A DNA stretch of 64,000 bases from Methyloversatilis sp. (GTDB taxonomy: Bacteria; Pseudomonadota; Gammaproteobacteria; Burkholderiales; Rhodocyclaceae): NCBI RefSeq assembly GCF_030696805.1, contig NZ_JAUYRO010000037.1:1-64000 (forward strand), in the 5' to 3' direction. Both the position numbers and the translations under genes were made by a program. This document shows, piece after piece, positions 11,664-21,895 of this stretch. The notes under the pieces were generated by a model that was not told where the DNA came from, ran no database searches, and saw only the letters and a program-made list of their open reading frames with translations. Within the stretch, counting starts at the first letter, position 1. Every line of letters begins with the position of its first letter.

Positions 11664-14600
11664 TTATTGCCAGCTGCTTGCCAATACGGGCTGGAGCGCA
11701 CTGACTTGAGCAGCCGACAGGGCAGTCTGCCCCAGCGGAGGCGGCGTCATTGCTGCCATGGCATCGACCAGCGCCTGCACCTGCGTATCGACGAGGATCT
11801 TGTCGCTGGCGGCCACCTGTTCGACGTGCCACTGGTTGCCTACATACCAGTTGGAAACGGTGATCTTGTCTGTCGTGCCGATGACGCTGACTTCAAGGTT
11901 GTTGCCAACTCTCTTCAACCAGAGTTGATCGTACGCAACGGTGGAGTCGAAGCTCATGACATCCTGGTTGCCGACTGTAGTATCTGACTCCCAGACAGAA
12001 TCCTGGCCATGACCTCGCGAGAACAGATACGTGTCGTTGCCTGCGCCACCATCCAGAAGGTCATTGCCCAGGCCTCCGATCAAGGTGTCTGCCCCGGCAC
12101 CACCTCGCAGCGAATCCGTGCTGCCGCCCCCGTTCAGAATGTTGTTGCCAGCGTTGCCAATGATCAGGTTGGCCAGATCGTTGCCGGTTCCGGCGATCGC
12201 CGAACCGGTGAGCACGAGGTTCTCCACGTTCCCGGCGAGCGTATGGCTGACGCTGCTCTTGACCGTGTCCAGGCCCTGGCCGGACAGTTCCACGACGGAG
12301 TCCGAGGCATTGTCGACGTAGTACATATCGTCGCCGGTGCCTCCGATCAGCGTGTCCGCACCCGCGCCACCGTCGAGCCGGTCGCTGCCGTCCAGAGAAA
12401 AACGCAGGGCTGCATTCGTTGCGATGACGCCCGAGGTGGCGAGCGTGATGTTCATGCCGTCTCGCGCGCCTGCGCCGGTACCGTAGTCGAGCAACAACTG
12501 CTCAGTGTTCGTCAGGTAATCCCTGCCGTTGAAACGGAGCCGCTCGACATACAGGTTCCGGTCCTGGCCCGTTGCGCCGTCGTACGCATCGTTGGTGAAC
12601 ACGACGTCGACCCGATGCGCCGCCGTTACCGGCAGATTTGCTGCGGAGATAACGTATTCCTGGGTCGTGGTCGAACTGACCTCGAAGGTCTGCGCTTTCA
12701 CGCCATCGATCCACACCTCCATGATGGGCGCGGCACCGAGTGCAATGCTGCCCCTGGCAAACACGCTCAGTGACGTGAGCGGCGCGGTATTTCCACTTGT
12801 ACCCGCCGCATCCCCGTAGAGGGTGTTTGCGGCCGAGTTGCCGGACAGCACATTCTCAAGCGCATTTCCACGACCTTCGGTGGCGGCCGTGCCTGTCAAG
12901 ACAAGTTTCTCCACGTCGCTGCCAAGGGTAAATGTGACGCTGGATTGCACGGTGTCGATGCCGGCGCTGGCGTTCTCGGTGACAACGTCCGAGGCTGAAT
13001 CCACGATGTAAATGTCGTCGCCCAGCCCGCCGGCCATGGTGTCTGCACCGGCACCGCCGTCGAGCACATTGGCTGCGCTGTTGCCGGTGAGCACGTTGTT
13101 CAGGGAGTTGCCCGTCGCGTTGATACTTGCCGAGCCGGTCAGGGTCAGGTTTTCGAGCCTGCTGCCCAGGGTGTAGCTGATCGATGCATTGACGGTGTCC
13201 GTGCCGCTGCTGCTCGCTGTTGCGCCGACTTCGATGACCATGTCGGCGGCTGAATCCACGACATAGGTGTCATCGCCTGCGGCGCCGTACATGGTGTCTG
13301 CACCTGCACCGCCGTCGAGCACATTTGCGCTCGAGTTACCTTGCAAATAGTTGTCAAGCGAGTTGCCGGTACCGTTGATGGCGCCACCAGGATGAAGAAG
13401 AATCAGCTCCTCGACGTTTTCACTCAGGGTATAGCTCACATAGGACTCGACCCAATCGAGAGTGCCGTCATCGGCACTCTCGATGATGACATCTCCGACA
13501 TTGTCGACGATGTACCGGTCGTCGTCGGCGCCGCCGCTCATCGTGTCGGCTCCTTCGCCACCATTCAGAACGTCGAAGCCGGCTCCGCCAATGAGCACGT
13601 CATTGCCGCTCTCACCCCGCAGATAATCGTCTTCCGACCCACCGTCCAGCGTGTCGTCTCCAGCGCCTCCAAACAGGTAATCGTAGCCCGTACCACCCGA
13701 CAAGATATTGTTGCCACCGTTGCCTGTGAGCGAGTTGTGGTCGTTGTTACCGGTACCGTTGACGTTGGCGCTGCCGGTCAGGGTGAGGTTTTCAAGGTTG
13801 GCACCGAGAGTGAATGTGACGCTTGACTGCACGGTATCCGCACCGGCGCTGGCGTTCTCGATGACCACGTCGGAACTCGAATCGACGACGTAGGTGTCGT
13901 CGCCCAGTCCGCCGGACATCGTGTCTGCACCGGCACCGCCGTTGAGCACGTTGGCGGCGCTGTTGCCGGTGAGGACGTTGTTCAGCGAGTTGCCGGTCGC
14001 GTTGATGGCGGCAGTACCGGTCAACGTCAGATTCTCGATGTTTGCGCCCAGCGCGTAAGAAACGCTGGACTGAACCGTGTCGGTTCCCTCGCCTGCGTTC
14101 TCGGTAACCACATCCAGTGCGCTATCAACACCATAGACGTCGTCACCCGCACCTCCGATCAGCGTGTCATCGCCTAAACCACCATCTAGCCAATCGTTAC
14201 CAAGGCCGCCCGATATCAAATCGCCACCGGTTCCGCCAACGATCGTGTCGTCGCCGGATGTGCCATTTAAACCTCCTGGCTGTGCTATCCAGACAGGACT
14301 GGTCGGATTGGTCAGGTCAATCACCCATTGCGGGCTGGCGTCGAATTCAATTCTTTCAACGTTGAACCTCTCATCTTTCAATGCATTCACAAGCGTAATC
14401 GAATCGCCTGTGCCATAAGTAATGACAAGATCGTTTGAAGAACCGGTTGGAGAGGAAAACACAATTGTATCCGAGGTGATTCCTTCACCAAACCGGATGG
14501 TGTCAAAAGAGCCGGATGTTGCATACTCCAGGATCAAGTCGTGTCCGTCGCCCGACCGGAAAAAGTACACGTCGTCGCCGGAGTCACCCAGCAAGCGATC

Positions 14601-17600
14601 CGAACCTGCGCCGCCAATCAAATAATCAGCGCCACTGCCGCCATCCAGATAGTCTCCCGTAGCGGCGCCCACCAAAGTGTCATTTCCGGCGCCCCCATAC
14701 AAGGTGTTGTAACTCGATGGTGCAGCAGTACTTTGCTGAACGTGACCGGCAAGGCTGCTATGCAATGTACCAAGTGCTGAAAAAACCTCATTCGTAAGCA
14801 GATCGCCAATCAAAAGATCGTCGCCGATGCCACCTTTGATCTCGTCAATTCCCGACATTCCGATCAATGTGTCATTGCCCAATCCGCCGGACAAGGAGTC
14901 CTCTCGTCCGGTTCCCTGAACACGTTCTGCTGTTTCGGTGCCCTCGTGCACAAGACCGGGATTCAGGATACGAATGGTGTACGATCGATTGAGCAAACCG
15001 ATGCCCACGTCCTCGTACGCAGCCAGGTCAAGTACTATAGTCCCGGCGTAGTCGATGGGTATATCCCCCGATAGCACACCGTCTTCCAGCGTCAACCACG
15101 TTGGCAGGGGACCCTGATTGTTGATGCTCACGGTTGCAGAAGAGGAAAGGCCGCCGATGTAGAGTTCGTCGTCATGCTGCAAAAACGAGTCAGCGACGAG
15201 CGCTGATTGATCAGGCATGTATCGGAGCACATCTGAAAGGTCAAACTCAATGCCATCCGAAAATCGCAGGTTCTCGATTCCTTCCTGGAAAATTGCGTGG
15301 TTGTTCTGCATGAGTTGCTGAAAATTTCCGAGATACGTGAAGCTTGATTCGCCGCCCCATGCTGTTTCGGCAGCAAGATAGTCGCCTGAGTTGAAAAAGT
15401 CGGCAGGGTTCGAAATTCGCGGGAACTGAAGCCCGACGTTCAACGGTGTTGCGCTGGAAACCAGCGATCTCCCGTCGAGCTTGAAATCCATGAAATTCAC
15501 GAAGAAGGATATTGTGTCTCCCCAGTCTTCTCCCCAGGCCGAGGCGTCCAGGGGGGAATAGCGCTGCCATGAAAGATCCAGTTCATCGAAGGTGATTCCG
15601 TCCTCAAACGAAATCGTATCGTCTTCGTCGACAAGAATTTCCGCATAATCATCGCGTTCTGTCAGGTATAAATAACCTTGGTGACTGTCCAGGATGATGT
15701 CGCCATCTGAGCTTCTGCTGATGTAATAGGTATCGCCTCCCGTATTGCCGACAAGGACGTTTTTGCCTTCACCGCCGAATAAATGATCGGAGTATGCTGA
15801 GCCGACAAGTGTGTCATCTCCGGCGCGACCGGACAGAAATACCCCGACGGCAGTTTCTTCAATTATCGATGTCCGCCGATCTTCCGGAGCGATGTGATCA
15901 TCTTCGGCGGAGCCGAGAATTGAACCCGGGCCGGAATAGGTAACACGGTTTTGGATGTTTCCGGACGGAGAGACTTCAATTGTCTTGGTCTGGTATGTTT
16001 CGTTGTGGTAGCTCTCTCGAAAACTGACTCCGGGTATTGCCTTCATACCCTGAGGGTCTGGCGGTGTGTTGGTGACAAACCCGATGACGCCAGGCTGTGA
16101 GACGGGAAAGTTGTTCTCGATTCTTGTTTGATTCCCCCAAACAGGAATTGCCGAATCGAAGGAAACCGACCTTCCCGTCCCCGGAGAGGGAAGAAAGTCC
16201 TCTGCCGGTACAAATCTTTGAGAGAGATTGGTGCTTGCATTCTTGCGGATCGTCGAATCGAAGAATGCGGAATTCTTGACGGTCGATTGACTTGTCGATA
16301 CATAATCGTACATCTCTATGTACTGCGAACCGCCCGATTCGGTTGCCTCCGTAATATGGCTTATCGAAATCGTACTGTACGTGAGCGATTCGGTTACGAG
16401 GCCGCTGGGGGCTGTGAATCGGTAATTTTCAACGCGCTGGAACTTGTTTTTTCCTACCGGATTATATCCGTAGGCCATGAGCCCACGAGCATGTTCTCGT
16501 TCCGTATAACGCACGTACTCTCGGGTTGCCTTTTGTTCAATTGTTTCGTTTTGAACCGGTACACCTACTCTGCGAACGTCTTCAATGGCCGTTTGCTGCC
16601 CTGACGAATCTACTATCATCCAACTGGATGGGGCGTCAAAATATCCGGAAATCGTCATTGAATCACCGGTGCTATCGATCGTTACGACGAGGTGATTTTC
16701 AATTCTTTCGGTGATGAGTTCGTCTGCTTTAAGTGTTCCGAGTAACTTGATGCTATTTACGTCGGTACCTCCGTCCACAATTACGTCGTGTCCGCCGCCA
16801 TACTCGAAGTGATATACGTCGCTTCCTGTGCCACCGGCCAAGGTGTCTGATCCCATTCCCCCTTCCAGGGTGTCGTTGCCGGCTCCTGCAGCAATGTTGT
16901 CATTTCCTGCGCGGCCCACCAGAAGGTCATCATGGAGGCCACCATTGATTACGTCCGCAGATGCAGTGCCGAAGATGGTTCTCGCGCCGATTCTCGAAAT
17001 CAGATCAGAATGGTTCAGCGTTTCTCCGTTGCTGAATCTGTAGCTCTCGATGAAACCTGCCCATCCATTTATCACCTCAAGATAATCCACTGCGGTGTAT
17101 GCAATTTTCAATACCGACTCGCCAGCGCCGTTCACATATTCGCTCACCAGCAGATCTTGAGGGTTGATGCCGTCGAGGAATTTAACGGTGTTTTCGTTCC
17201 CTGATGTGCTCGTGATGACCAAATCTGCACCGTCGCCCCGTGAAAGCAGAATTTCGGTCGTGTTGAAAATGTAAATTTCGTCGTTGCCTTTTCCGCCTTG
17301 AACACTATTCTGCGCGGTAAGTGTGTCATCACCCATTCCACCTGCTATGTCATTTCCAGCAAGTGTTATGGGTGTTTGCAGGTATGTAGAGACAAACTTT
17401 TGCCAATTCAGAGAGGCGTCGGCAAATTGGTATGTGGATATGCTGCCACGTGCTCCGTCAATAACGCCAATGAACGTGCCGTCAGAAAAAGAAATCTGTA
17501 TTCCGTTTGTGGCCGTTTGCACAGTGGATATGTCTTGAAGACGGTGCGACGTAATCTCCACCACATCGTTGTCGGAAATCCCGCTGTCGCCAATGGTTAC

Positions 17601-20600
17601 GGAAGGCGCTCGCAATGGATCGAGATCGATCACGTATTGATCGTTGCCCTCTCCACCATCCAGCCAGTCTCGCCCCGCACTGGCGATCAGAACATCGTTG
17701 CCGCCGTCGCCGATCAGTACGTCGTCGCCTTCCCCGCCATCAAGGTAATCATCGCCGTGGAATTCGATCGAGACGCGACTGAGTATGTCGTCTCCCAACA
17801 AAGTGTCGTTCCCCGCGCCGCCGTAAAGCGTATCGTTGCGCCCGCCCCCGGTCAGCGAATCGTTGCCCGCGCCGCCGTCGAGGTAGTCGTTGCCGTTGAA
17901 CTCGCCGACGATCTGTGCACTGGTATCGTCTCCGGCCAATACGTCGTGGCCAGCGCCGCCATAAAGCGTGTCATCTTTCCCGCCACCATAGATGAGATCA
18001 TGCCCTTCCTCGCCAACCAAGAAATCATCTCCCCAGATCATCGCATTGTGGCTGGCGAGACTTACATTACTTGCACGTGTATCACCCCACAATGTATCAG
18101 CGCCAGTTCCGCCGTATATAACGTCGTTCTTGCCTCCACCCTCCAGATAGTCATTGCCATCTTCGCCATCTATATAATCATTTCCGTGATAGAAGAGATC
18201 CAAATAGTATGGATGGTTTGTTGGCCCCCGGGTATCCCCCCATATCTGATCATCTTCCGTCCCGCCATACAATACGTCGTGGCCCCCATCACCAGCGATG
18301 ATATCCATTCCGCCGCCGCCGTCTATAAAATCGGATCCGTGGAGTTCGGCTTTTCCAAAACCTAGAAATCCTGGCGTTACTCTGCCATCTCCTCTCATGA
18401 CATCGTTCCCATCATTTCCTTCAAGGACATTTCTTCCGCCCATTCCATTGATGGTGTCGTTGCCGATTCCGCCTTTTACATAATCGTCGCCCTGGCTAGC
18501 ATTAATATTGTCATCCCCGGCGCCTGCGTCGACGAAGTCGGCATCAGTGGATTCATATATGTCCACAGGCCCGGTGTAGATTATTCCATTGGAGTCCTTA
18601 TAGATTACCCAAGTTGCTCCGCCGATTATTTTTTGGGTTCCCGGTGGGGGTGGTTCGCTATCGGTTTCTTTTAAGCGTGCTGGAACGTTGATGCTGTAGC
18701 CACTTTCAATATGATCATTTCCAGCTCCACCGTGAATAGTGTCTCGACCTAAACCACCGCCTATAAAATCGTCGCCGGCGCCGCCATATATTTCATCATT
18801 CCCATCCCCGCCTTCGAGTGCGTCGTTGCCACCCAATCCGCTAATCCTGTCGTTGTCGAAAGTGCCGTAGATAACGTCATTGAAATCGGGTGCAGCAATT
18901 CCGCCAGTAAGCGTGCCATCTTCAGCCCAACTCGTTGCTCCCCAATTGTAGGTGCCGTAGCTAGGCTCGCTGGGCGTGATGCCAGTGGCGATTTCGATGC
19001 CGTTTAATTTTGCCCGCTGATCACCATTAAAAATATGGGAAACCGTGCCGGAATCTAGTAAGTTAAGGCCCCAGCCGTTGCTGACTGCGCTCTGGTTCTC
19101 GCCCGTATAAGTCGCACTGATTTGAATATTCGCACTGGAGCTGACATCTCCTGTCTGCACCAGAGCGAAGGCGACCTGAGTTTGCCCCTCCACGAGCGTA
19201 AGGACAGCACCATTGGCGGCAACAGTGGTGTCACCCAGGATGGCGTTGAACTTGTCTGCCAGATCGGACAGGGCGAGGGTGATGGTTTCACCGGCGCGTG
19301 CGGCCTGGTTCAGGTAGAGGGTGAAGGTCTTGCCGGTACCTTCGGCCAGACTGGAGACTTGGCCCGCGAGGCTGGCGAGCGTGAAAGCAGGATCGTTCCA
19401 GACGTTGGTGCCGCCGCTTTCCTTTAGGGCCAGCCGGGGGGTCGGATCCAGCTTGATGCCGAGGTAGCCGTCTTCGCCCAAGCCTCTGGTGAGGTCGAAG
19501 TTGTCAACAGTAATGGTGTTCGCGGTATCGGTGCCCTTGACTATGACCAAACGCTTGCCGGTGCTGCTGCGTGCGTCGTCATACACGGCAAGACCGGCAT
19601 ACACGCCACCGCCCAGATCGAAAGACCATTGATTGGCGCGTCCGGCAGCGGTGGCGGTGCCGATGTTGATGCCGTCAATCTGGATGCGCCCCAGGCCGTC
19701 GATGTCGACGAGGGTGTCTTTGCCGAAGCTGCCGCTGAATTGGTAGGTGTCGAGGCCAGTGCCGCCGTGGATCAGGTCGTTGCCGGTGCCGCCGATCAGG
19801 ATGTCGCTGCCACTGCCGCCTTCGATGTAGTCGTTACCGCCACCGCCGTCCAGGGAGTCGTTTCCGTTCGCGCCATATAGATGGTCTTCCCGTATGCCTC
19901 CAATGCGAACGTCGTTCGCGTCCGCTCCAAAATAGTATTGATGCGTATTTGGGAACAGCGGTCCCTGTTGGATCGTATACCCGCTTCTTTCGTCATGAAA
20001 ATAGTCTTCAGCTAATTGATATGCGCCCCATGCCTGTCCATATGGCGGCGGATCATTTGTATTTAATGTCGAGTTGAAGGAGTTTGTCTCGGTCGTGCTG
20101 AACCATATCTTTCGGACCAGAAATTCAGATCTGTCACGAAGATATTGAATGCTGAGTTCACCCACTCCAGTCAATTCATTCAGCAGATCCAGTTGGCCGT
20201 CCGAGGCATAGGTGGCACCCGTCATGGCGAACGGATTAAGTATTTTTAGAGCGTAGCGAGCGGCTAACCCCTCGGGTGTATTCTTGTTTGCAAGTGCGAC
20301 AATATCGTTGGAGGAAAAATCCGTGAGTACTGTCAGGCGCGCCGTTGAAGCACTGGCGAGCGTGAGGTAGGGGGCACTGTCTTTAAGTGCGTACAGATTG
20401 GTGTAGAAAGTGTTTCTTTCGACACTTGTCGCTGCGATGTTTGGCCCAAGAATCAGCGTACGAAGCGCATCGAGCGCGCTTTCTAGCGTGTTGTCGACGC
20501 TTGTTCCGCTGGCATCAACGAGCGCGTTCAACTTGTCTTGCGACAGGGTTGGGTCGAGCGTGGCGTAAAGCGTGTGAAGTGCCAGCGCATCGGTCAGTAC

Positions 20601-21308
20601 CTGCTGGCTGTGGTTCAGAGAAACCGGCGGATCGGTCACGCCCGCAGCGGTCTGGTCTTCGATTTCCACCTGGATGGGTAGCGACACCTGAGTGCCCAGA
20701 CCGGCAATCGGGCTGAGTCCAGCCAAGGCCTTGATGTTGCTTACTTTGGCGGGATCGAGCGTATTCGTGGAGCCCACGCCCAATGCACTCAATACAGGTG
20801 CAAGGAAACCATCAACGCCGGGCGCATTGAAAAGATAGGCGTGACTGACCATGCTCGAAAAATCGGCAGCGATGCCTGTTGCGAGAAAACCGCCGAGGCT
20901 GTGCCCCGTGACAGTGAAACCGGATGCGAGCGTGCCGTCGTTGATCCAGGCGGTGACTTGCGCTTTGAGGCTGGTGTATTGCGACTGCAGGGCGGTTGTG
21001 CCGAGCAGGGCGATATCCACGAGGTCGGTCAGCAGATCGTCGAGATCGTTTGTGCCGCGGATCGCGAGGCATTTTTCTCCGGTTCCATCCTTTCTTCCGA
21101 AAACAGTGACGGAGAGACCATTCGAGTCGGTGTGAACCGCTACGACATCGTAAGTCTGAGCGAAAAGATTGGCTTGGTCTGTAGCCAAAATTTGGCCACC
21201 ACCGGTCAATGCAACCTTGAATGCTTCGCCGGTCATCCCTTTGGTAAGATTTGCATATGCGGCAAGAGAAAGTTCACCTTGATCCCAGTATGCTGAAACG
21301 TTGCTCAT
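11664..21308 (-). CDS. Giant RTX protein with N-terminal lipase-like domain, type I secretion substrate
   Basis: A 3214-residue protein without an N-terminal signal peptide. Residues about 1-180 look like a class 3 lipase/alpha-beta hydrolase: the nucleophile elbow GHSLGG (135-140, Ser137) is intact, preceded by LAIRGTND. RTX nonapeptides (GGxGxDxL style, as in GGAGNDTL) begin near 475-530 and dominate 815-1240. A Calx-beta-like insert lies near 660-780, a non-repetitive region near 1590-1800, and an Ig-like segment (PLPTWLTLEDGVLSGDIP) near 2050-2120. Longer repeats of about 90 residues fill 2345-3080, interrupted by a possible carbohydrate-binding-like module near 2840-2975. The last 120 residues (YLFSRGHGQDSV to the terminal SSWQ) match the usual RTX secretion-signal region. 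The start has a good GAGG site inside the upstream lipoprotein gene, which it overlaps by 4 nt. Expected role: Ca-binding extracellular lipase/adhesin. The substrate and whether the lipase works are unknown. Confidence 0.88.
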   Translation of the reverse strand: MSNVSAYWDQGELSLAAYANLTKGMTGEAFKVALTGGGQILATDQANLFAQTYDVVAVHTDSNGLSVTVFGRKDGTGEKCLAIRGTNDLDDLLTDLVDIALLGTTALQSQYTSLKAQVTAWINDGTLASGFTVTGHSLGGFLATGIAADFSSMVSHAYLFNAPGVDGFLAPVLSALGVGSTNTLDPAKVSNIKALAGLSPIAGLGTQVSLPIQVEIEDQTAAGVTDPPVSLNHSQQVLTDALALHTLYATLDPTLSQDKLNALVDASGTSVDNTLESALDALRTLILGPNIAATSVERNTFYTNLYALKDSAPYLTLASASTARLTVLTDFSSNDIVALANKNTPEGLAARYALKILNPFAMTGATYASDGQLDLLNELTGVGELSIQYLRDRSEFLVRKIWFSTTETNSFNSTLNTNDPPPYGQAWGAYQLAEDYFHDERSGYTIQQGPLFPNTHQYYFGADANDVRIGGIREDHLYGANGNDSLDGGGGNDYIEGGSGSDILIGGTGNDLIHGGTGLDTYQFSGSFGKDTLVDIDGLGRIQIDGINIGTATAAGRANQWSFDLGGGVYAGLAVYDDARSSTGKRLVIVKGTDTANTITVDNFDLTRGLGEDGYLGIKLDPTPRLALKESGGTNVWNDPAFTLASLAGQVSSLAEGTGKTFTLYLNQAARAGETITLALSDLADKFNAILGDTTVAANGAVLTLVEGQTQVAFALVQTGDVSSSANIQISATYTGENQSAVSNGWGLNLLDSGTVSHIFNGDQRAKLNGIEIATGITPSEPSYGTYNWGATSWAEDGTLTGGIAAPDFNDVIYGTFDNDRISGLGGNDALEGGDGNDEIYGGAGDDFIGGGLGRDTIHGGAGNDHIESGYSINVPARLKETDSEPPPPGTQKIIGGATWVIYKDSNGIIYTGPVDIYESTDADFVDAGAGDDNINASQGDDYVKGGIGNDTINGMGGRNVLEGNDGNDVMRGDGRVTPGFLGFGKAELHGSDFIDGGGGMDIIAGDGGHDVLYGGTEDDQIWGDTRGPTNHPYYLDLFYHGNDYIDGEDGNDYLEGGGKNDVIYGGTGADTLWGDTRASNVSLASHNAMIWGDDFLVGEEGHDLIYGGGKDDTLYGGAGHDVLAGDDTSAQIVGEFNGNDYLDGGAGNDSLTGGGRNDTLYGGAGNDTLLGDDILSRVSIEFHGDDYLDGGEGDDVLIGDGGNDVLIASAGRDWLDGGEGNDQYVIDLDPLRAPSVTIGDSGISDNDVVEITSHRLQDISTVQTATNGIQISFSDGTFIGVIDGARGSISTYQFADASLNWQKFVSTYLQTPITLAGNDIAGGMGDDTLTAQNSVQGGKGNDEIYIFNTTEILLSRGDGADLVITSTSGNENTVKFLDGINPQDLLVSEYVNGAGESVLKIAYTAVDYLEVINGWAGFIESYRFSNGETLNHSDLISRIGARTIFGTASADVINGGLHDDLLVGRAGNDNIAAGAGNDTLEGGMGSDTLAGGTGSDVYHFEYGGGHDVIVDGGTDVNSIKLLGTLKADELITERIENHLVVTIDSTGDSMTISGYFDAPSSWMIVDSSGQQTAIEDVRRVGVPVQNETIEQKATREYVRYTEREHARGLMAYGYNPVGKNKFQRVENYRFTAPSGLVTESLTYSTISISHITEATESGGSQYIEMYDYVSTSQSTVKNSAFFDSTIRKNASTNLSQRFVPAEDFLPSPGTGRSVSFDSAIPVWGNQTRIENNFPVSQPGVIGFVTNTPPDPQGMKAIPGVSFRESYHNETYQTKTIEVSPSGNIQNRVTYSGPGSILGSAEDDHIAPEDRRTSIIEETAVGVFLSGRAGDDTLVGSAYSDHLFGGEGKNVLVGNTGGDTYYISRSSDGDIILDSHQGYLYLTERDDYAEILVDEDDTISFEDGITFDELDLSWQRYSPLDASAWGEDWGDTISFFVNFMDFKLDGRSLVSSATPLNVGLQFPRISNPADFFNSGDYLAAETAWGGESSFTYLGNFQQLMQNNHAIFQEGIENLRFSDGIEFDLSDVLRYMPDQSALVADSFLQHDDELYIGGLSSSATVSINNQGPLPTWLTLEDGVLSGDIPIDYAGTIVLDLAAYEDVGIGLLNRSYTIRILNPGLVHEGTETAERVQGTGREDSLSGGLGNDTLIGMSGIDEIKGGIGDDLLIGDLLTNEVFSALGTLHSSLAGHVQQSTAAPSSYNTLYGGAGNDTLVGAATGDYLDGGSGADYLIGGAGSDRLLGDSGDDVYFFRSGDGHDLILEYATSGSFDTIRFGEGITSDTIVFSSPTGSSNDLVITYGTGDSITLVNALKDERFNVERIEFDASPQWVIDLTNPTSPVWIAQPGGLNGTSGDDTIVGGTGGDLISGGLGNDWLDGGLGDDTLIGGAGDDVYGVDSALDVVTENAGEGTDTVQSSVSYALGANIENLTLTGTAAINATGNSLNNVLTGNSAANVLNGGAGADTMSGGLGDDTYVVDSSSDVVIENASAGADTVQSSVTFTLGANLENLTLTGSANVNGTGNNDHNSLTGNGGNNILSGGTGYDYLFGGAGDDTLDGGSEDDYLRGESGNDVLIGGAGFDVLNGGEGADTMSGGADDDRYIVDNVGDVIIESADDGTLDWVESYVSYTLSENVEELILLHPGGAINGTGNSLDNYLQGNSSANVLDGGAGADTMYGAAGDDTYVVDSAADMVIEVGATASSSGTDTVNASISYTLGSRLENLTLTGSASINATGNSLNNVLTGNSAANVLDGGAGADTMAGGLGDDIYIVDSASDVVTENASAGIDTVQSSVTFTLGSDVEKLVLTGTAATEGRGNALENVLSGNSAANTLYGDAAGTSGNTAPLTSLSVFARGSIALGAAPIMEVWIDGVKAQTFEVSSTTTQEYVISAANLPVTAAHRVDVVFTNDAYDGATGQDRNLYVERLRFNGRDYLTNTEQLLLDYGTGAGARDGMNITLATSGVIATNAALRFSLDGSDRLDGGAGADTLIGGTGDDMYYVDNASDSVVELSGQGLDTVKSSVSHTLAGNVENLVLTGSAIAGTGNDLANLIIGNAGNNILNGGGSTDSLRGGAGADTLIGGLGNDLLDGGAGNDTYLFSRGHGQDSVWESDTTVGNQDVMSFDSTVAYDQLWLKRVGNNLEVSVIGTTDKITVSNWYVGNQWHVEQVAASDKILVDTQVQALVDAMAAMTPPPLGQTALSAAQVSALQPVLASSWQ
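12340..14270 (-). repeat. Internal long repeats of the RTX gene
   Basis: Several units of about 90 codons recur at DNA level, each containing an RTX cluster, a VxxSVTFTLGxNLENLTLTG strand and a GTGNSLNNVLTGNSAANVL strand. Near-identical blocks can be seen around 13065-13160 and 13940-14040. A separate module interrupts the array at about 12380-12790. Such arrays readily expand, contract and convert, so copy number may differ between strains and an assembly may collapse here. Confidence 0.8.
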
Positions 21309-21763
21309 TTGTTTGCCCCTCGAAAAAATATGGACTCTTCCAAACTGGGTGGATCAGTGGGGTCCGGACAGCTAAAGCTTGACCCTTGCCAAGGACCTGG
21401 AAAATCACCACCTCCCCTTGAATACCGAATTGATTCGCCTAGTGTTTTACCATCGTTTCTGCGAATGATCTTGTAATGGCTCCTCGATAATGATGGGGTG
21501 TCTTTTTTTAGAATCTCAATTCTCCACTCGAAGAAATACTCGTCCTTGTCTTGTGCTTTTTCTTTTTTTGGAATGTTAAAATTTATCGACCCCCGTATAT
21601 TGAACTTTTCGGGCGGCAGTTTAACCGTTTCATATATCTTTATTCCGCCGTCTATTTTGCACAGGCGACTAACTTCTTCATCCAATATCGCCTTGGCGAT
21701 CGGACCGCTTGTGCAAGCGCTGAGGAGAGGTAGAAATAATGCAGTCAAGTGCAGTAACTTCAC
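21305..21763 (-). CDS. Putative lipoprotein encoded directly upstream of the RTX lipase
   Basis: A 152-residue protein with a short signal peptide and lipobox LSAC ending at Cys17; Thr at +2 suggests the outer membrane. The mature part contains KIYETVKLPPEKF, a DEYFFEWRIEIL strand and SHYKIIRRNDGKTLGESIRYSRGGGDFPG. I believe related small lipoproteins occur in other proteobacteria, but I assign no family. It starts at GTG overlapping the small upstream ORF (GTGA) and its stop overlaps the RTX start (ATGA), so it is translationally coupled on both sides. Base composition is AT-rich compared with core genes. Such tight pairing with a lipase-domain gene suggests a chaperone, anchor or immunity protein; this is inference. 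Confidence 0.75.
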   Translation of the reverse strand: MKLLHLTALFLPLLSACTSGPIAKAILDEEVSRLCKIDGGIKIYETVKLPPEKFNIRGSINFNIPKKEKAQDKDEYFFEWRIEILKKDTPSLSRSHYKIIRRNDGKTLGESIRYSRGGGDFPGPWQGSSFSCPDPTDPPSLEESIFFRGANK

Positions 21764-21888
21764 GCGGCTACCCCGTGTTTGAGTTTGGCTTCGGCGTCGG
21801 TGATCACGTTCAACAGAGTTCCGGATGTGTTGATTCCGTTCAGTCGGAATGTATGGTTCTCTTCTGAGCCCCAGTAGATTGGCTGCAT
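21760..21888 (-). CDS. Small 42-codon ORF between glycosyltransferase and lipoprotein
   Basis: Begins MQPIYWGSEENHTFRL, 7 nt after the glycosyltransferase stop, and its TGA overlaps the lipoprotein GTG. The frame is open further upstream to 22014, overlapping the glycosyltransferase in another frame, so the start is uncertain. No family is recognised and no signal peptide or membrane helix is seen. The coupling overlap and lack of other sequence in the gap are the only reasons to list it; it could also be a remnant of a longer gene. Confidence 0.4.
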   Translation of the reverse strand: MQPIYWGSEENHTFRLNGINTSGTLLNVITDAEAKLKHGVAA

Positions 21889-21895
21889 GTTGTTT

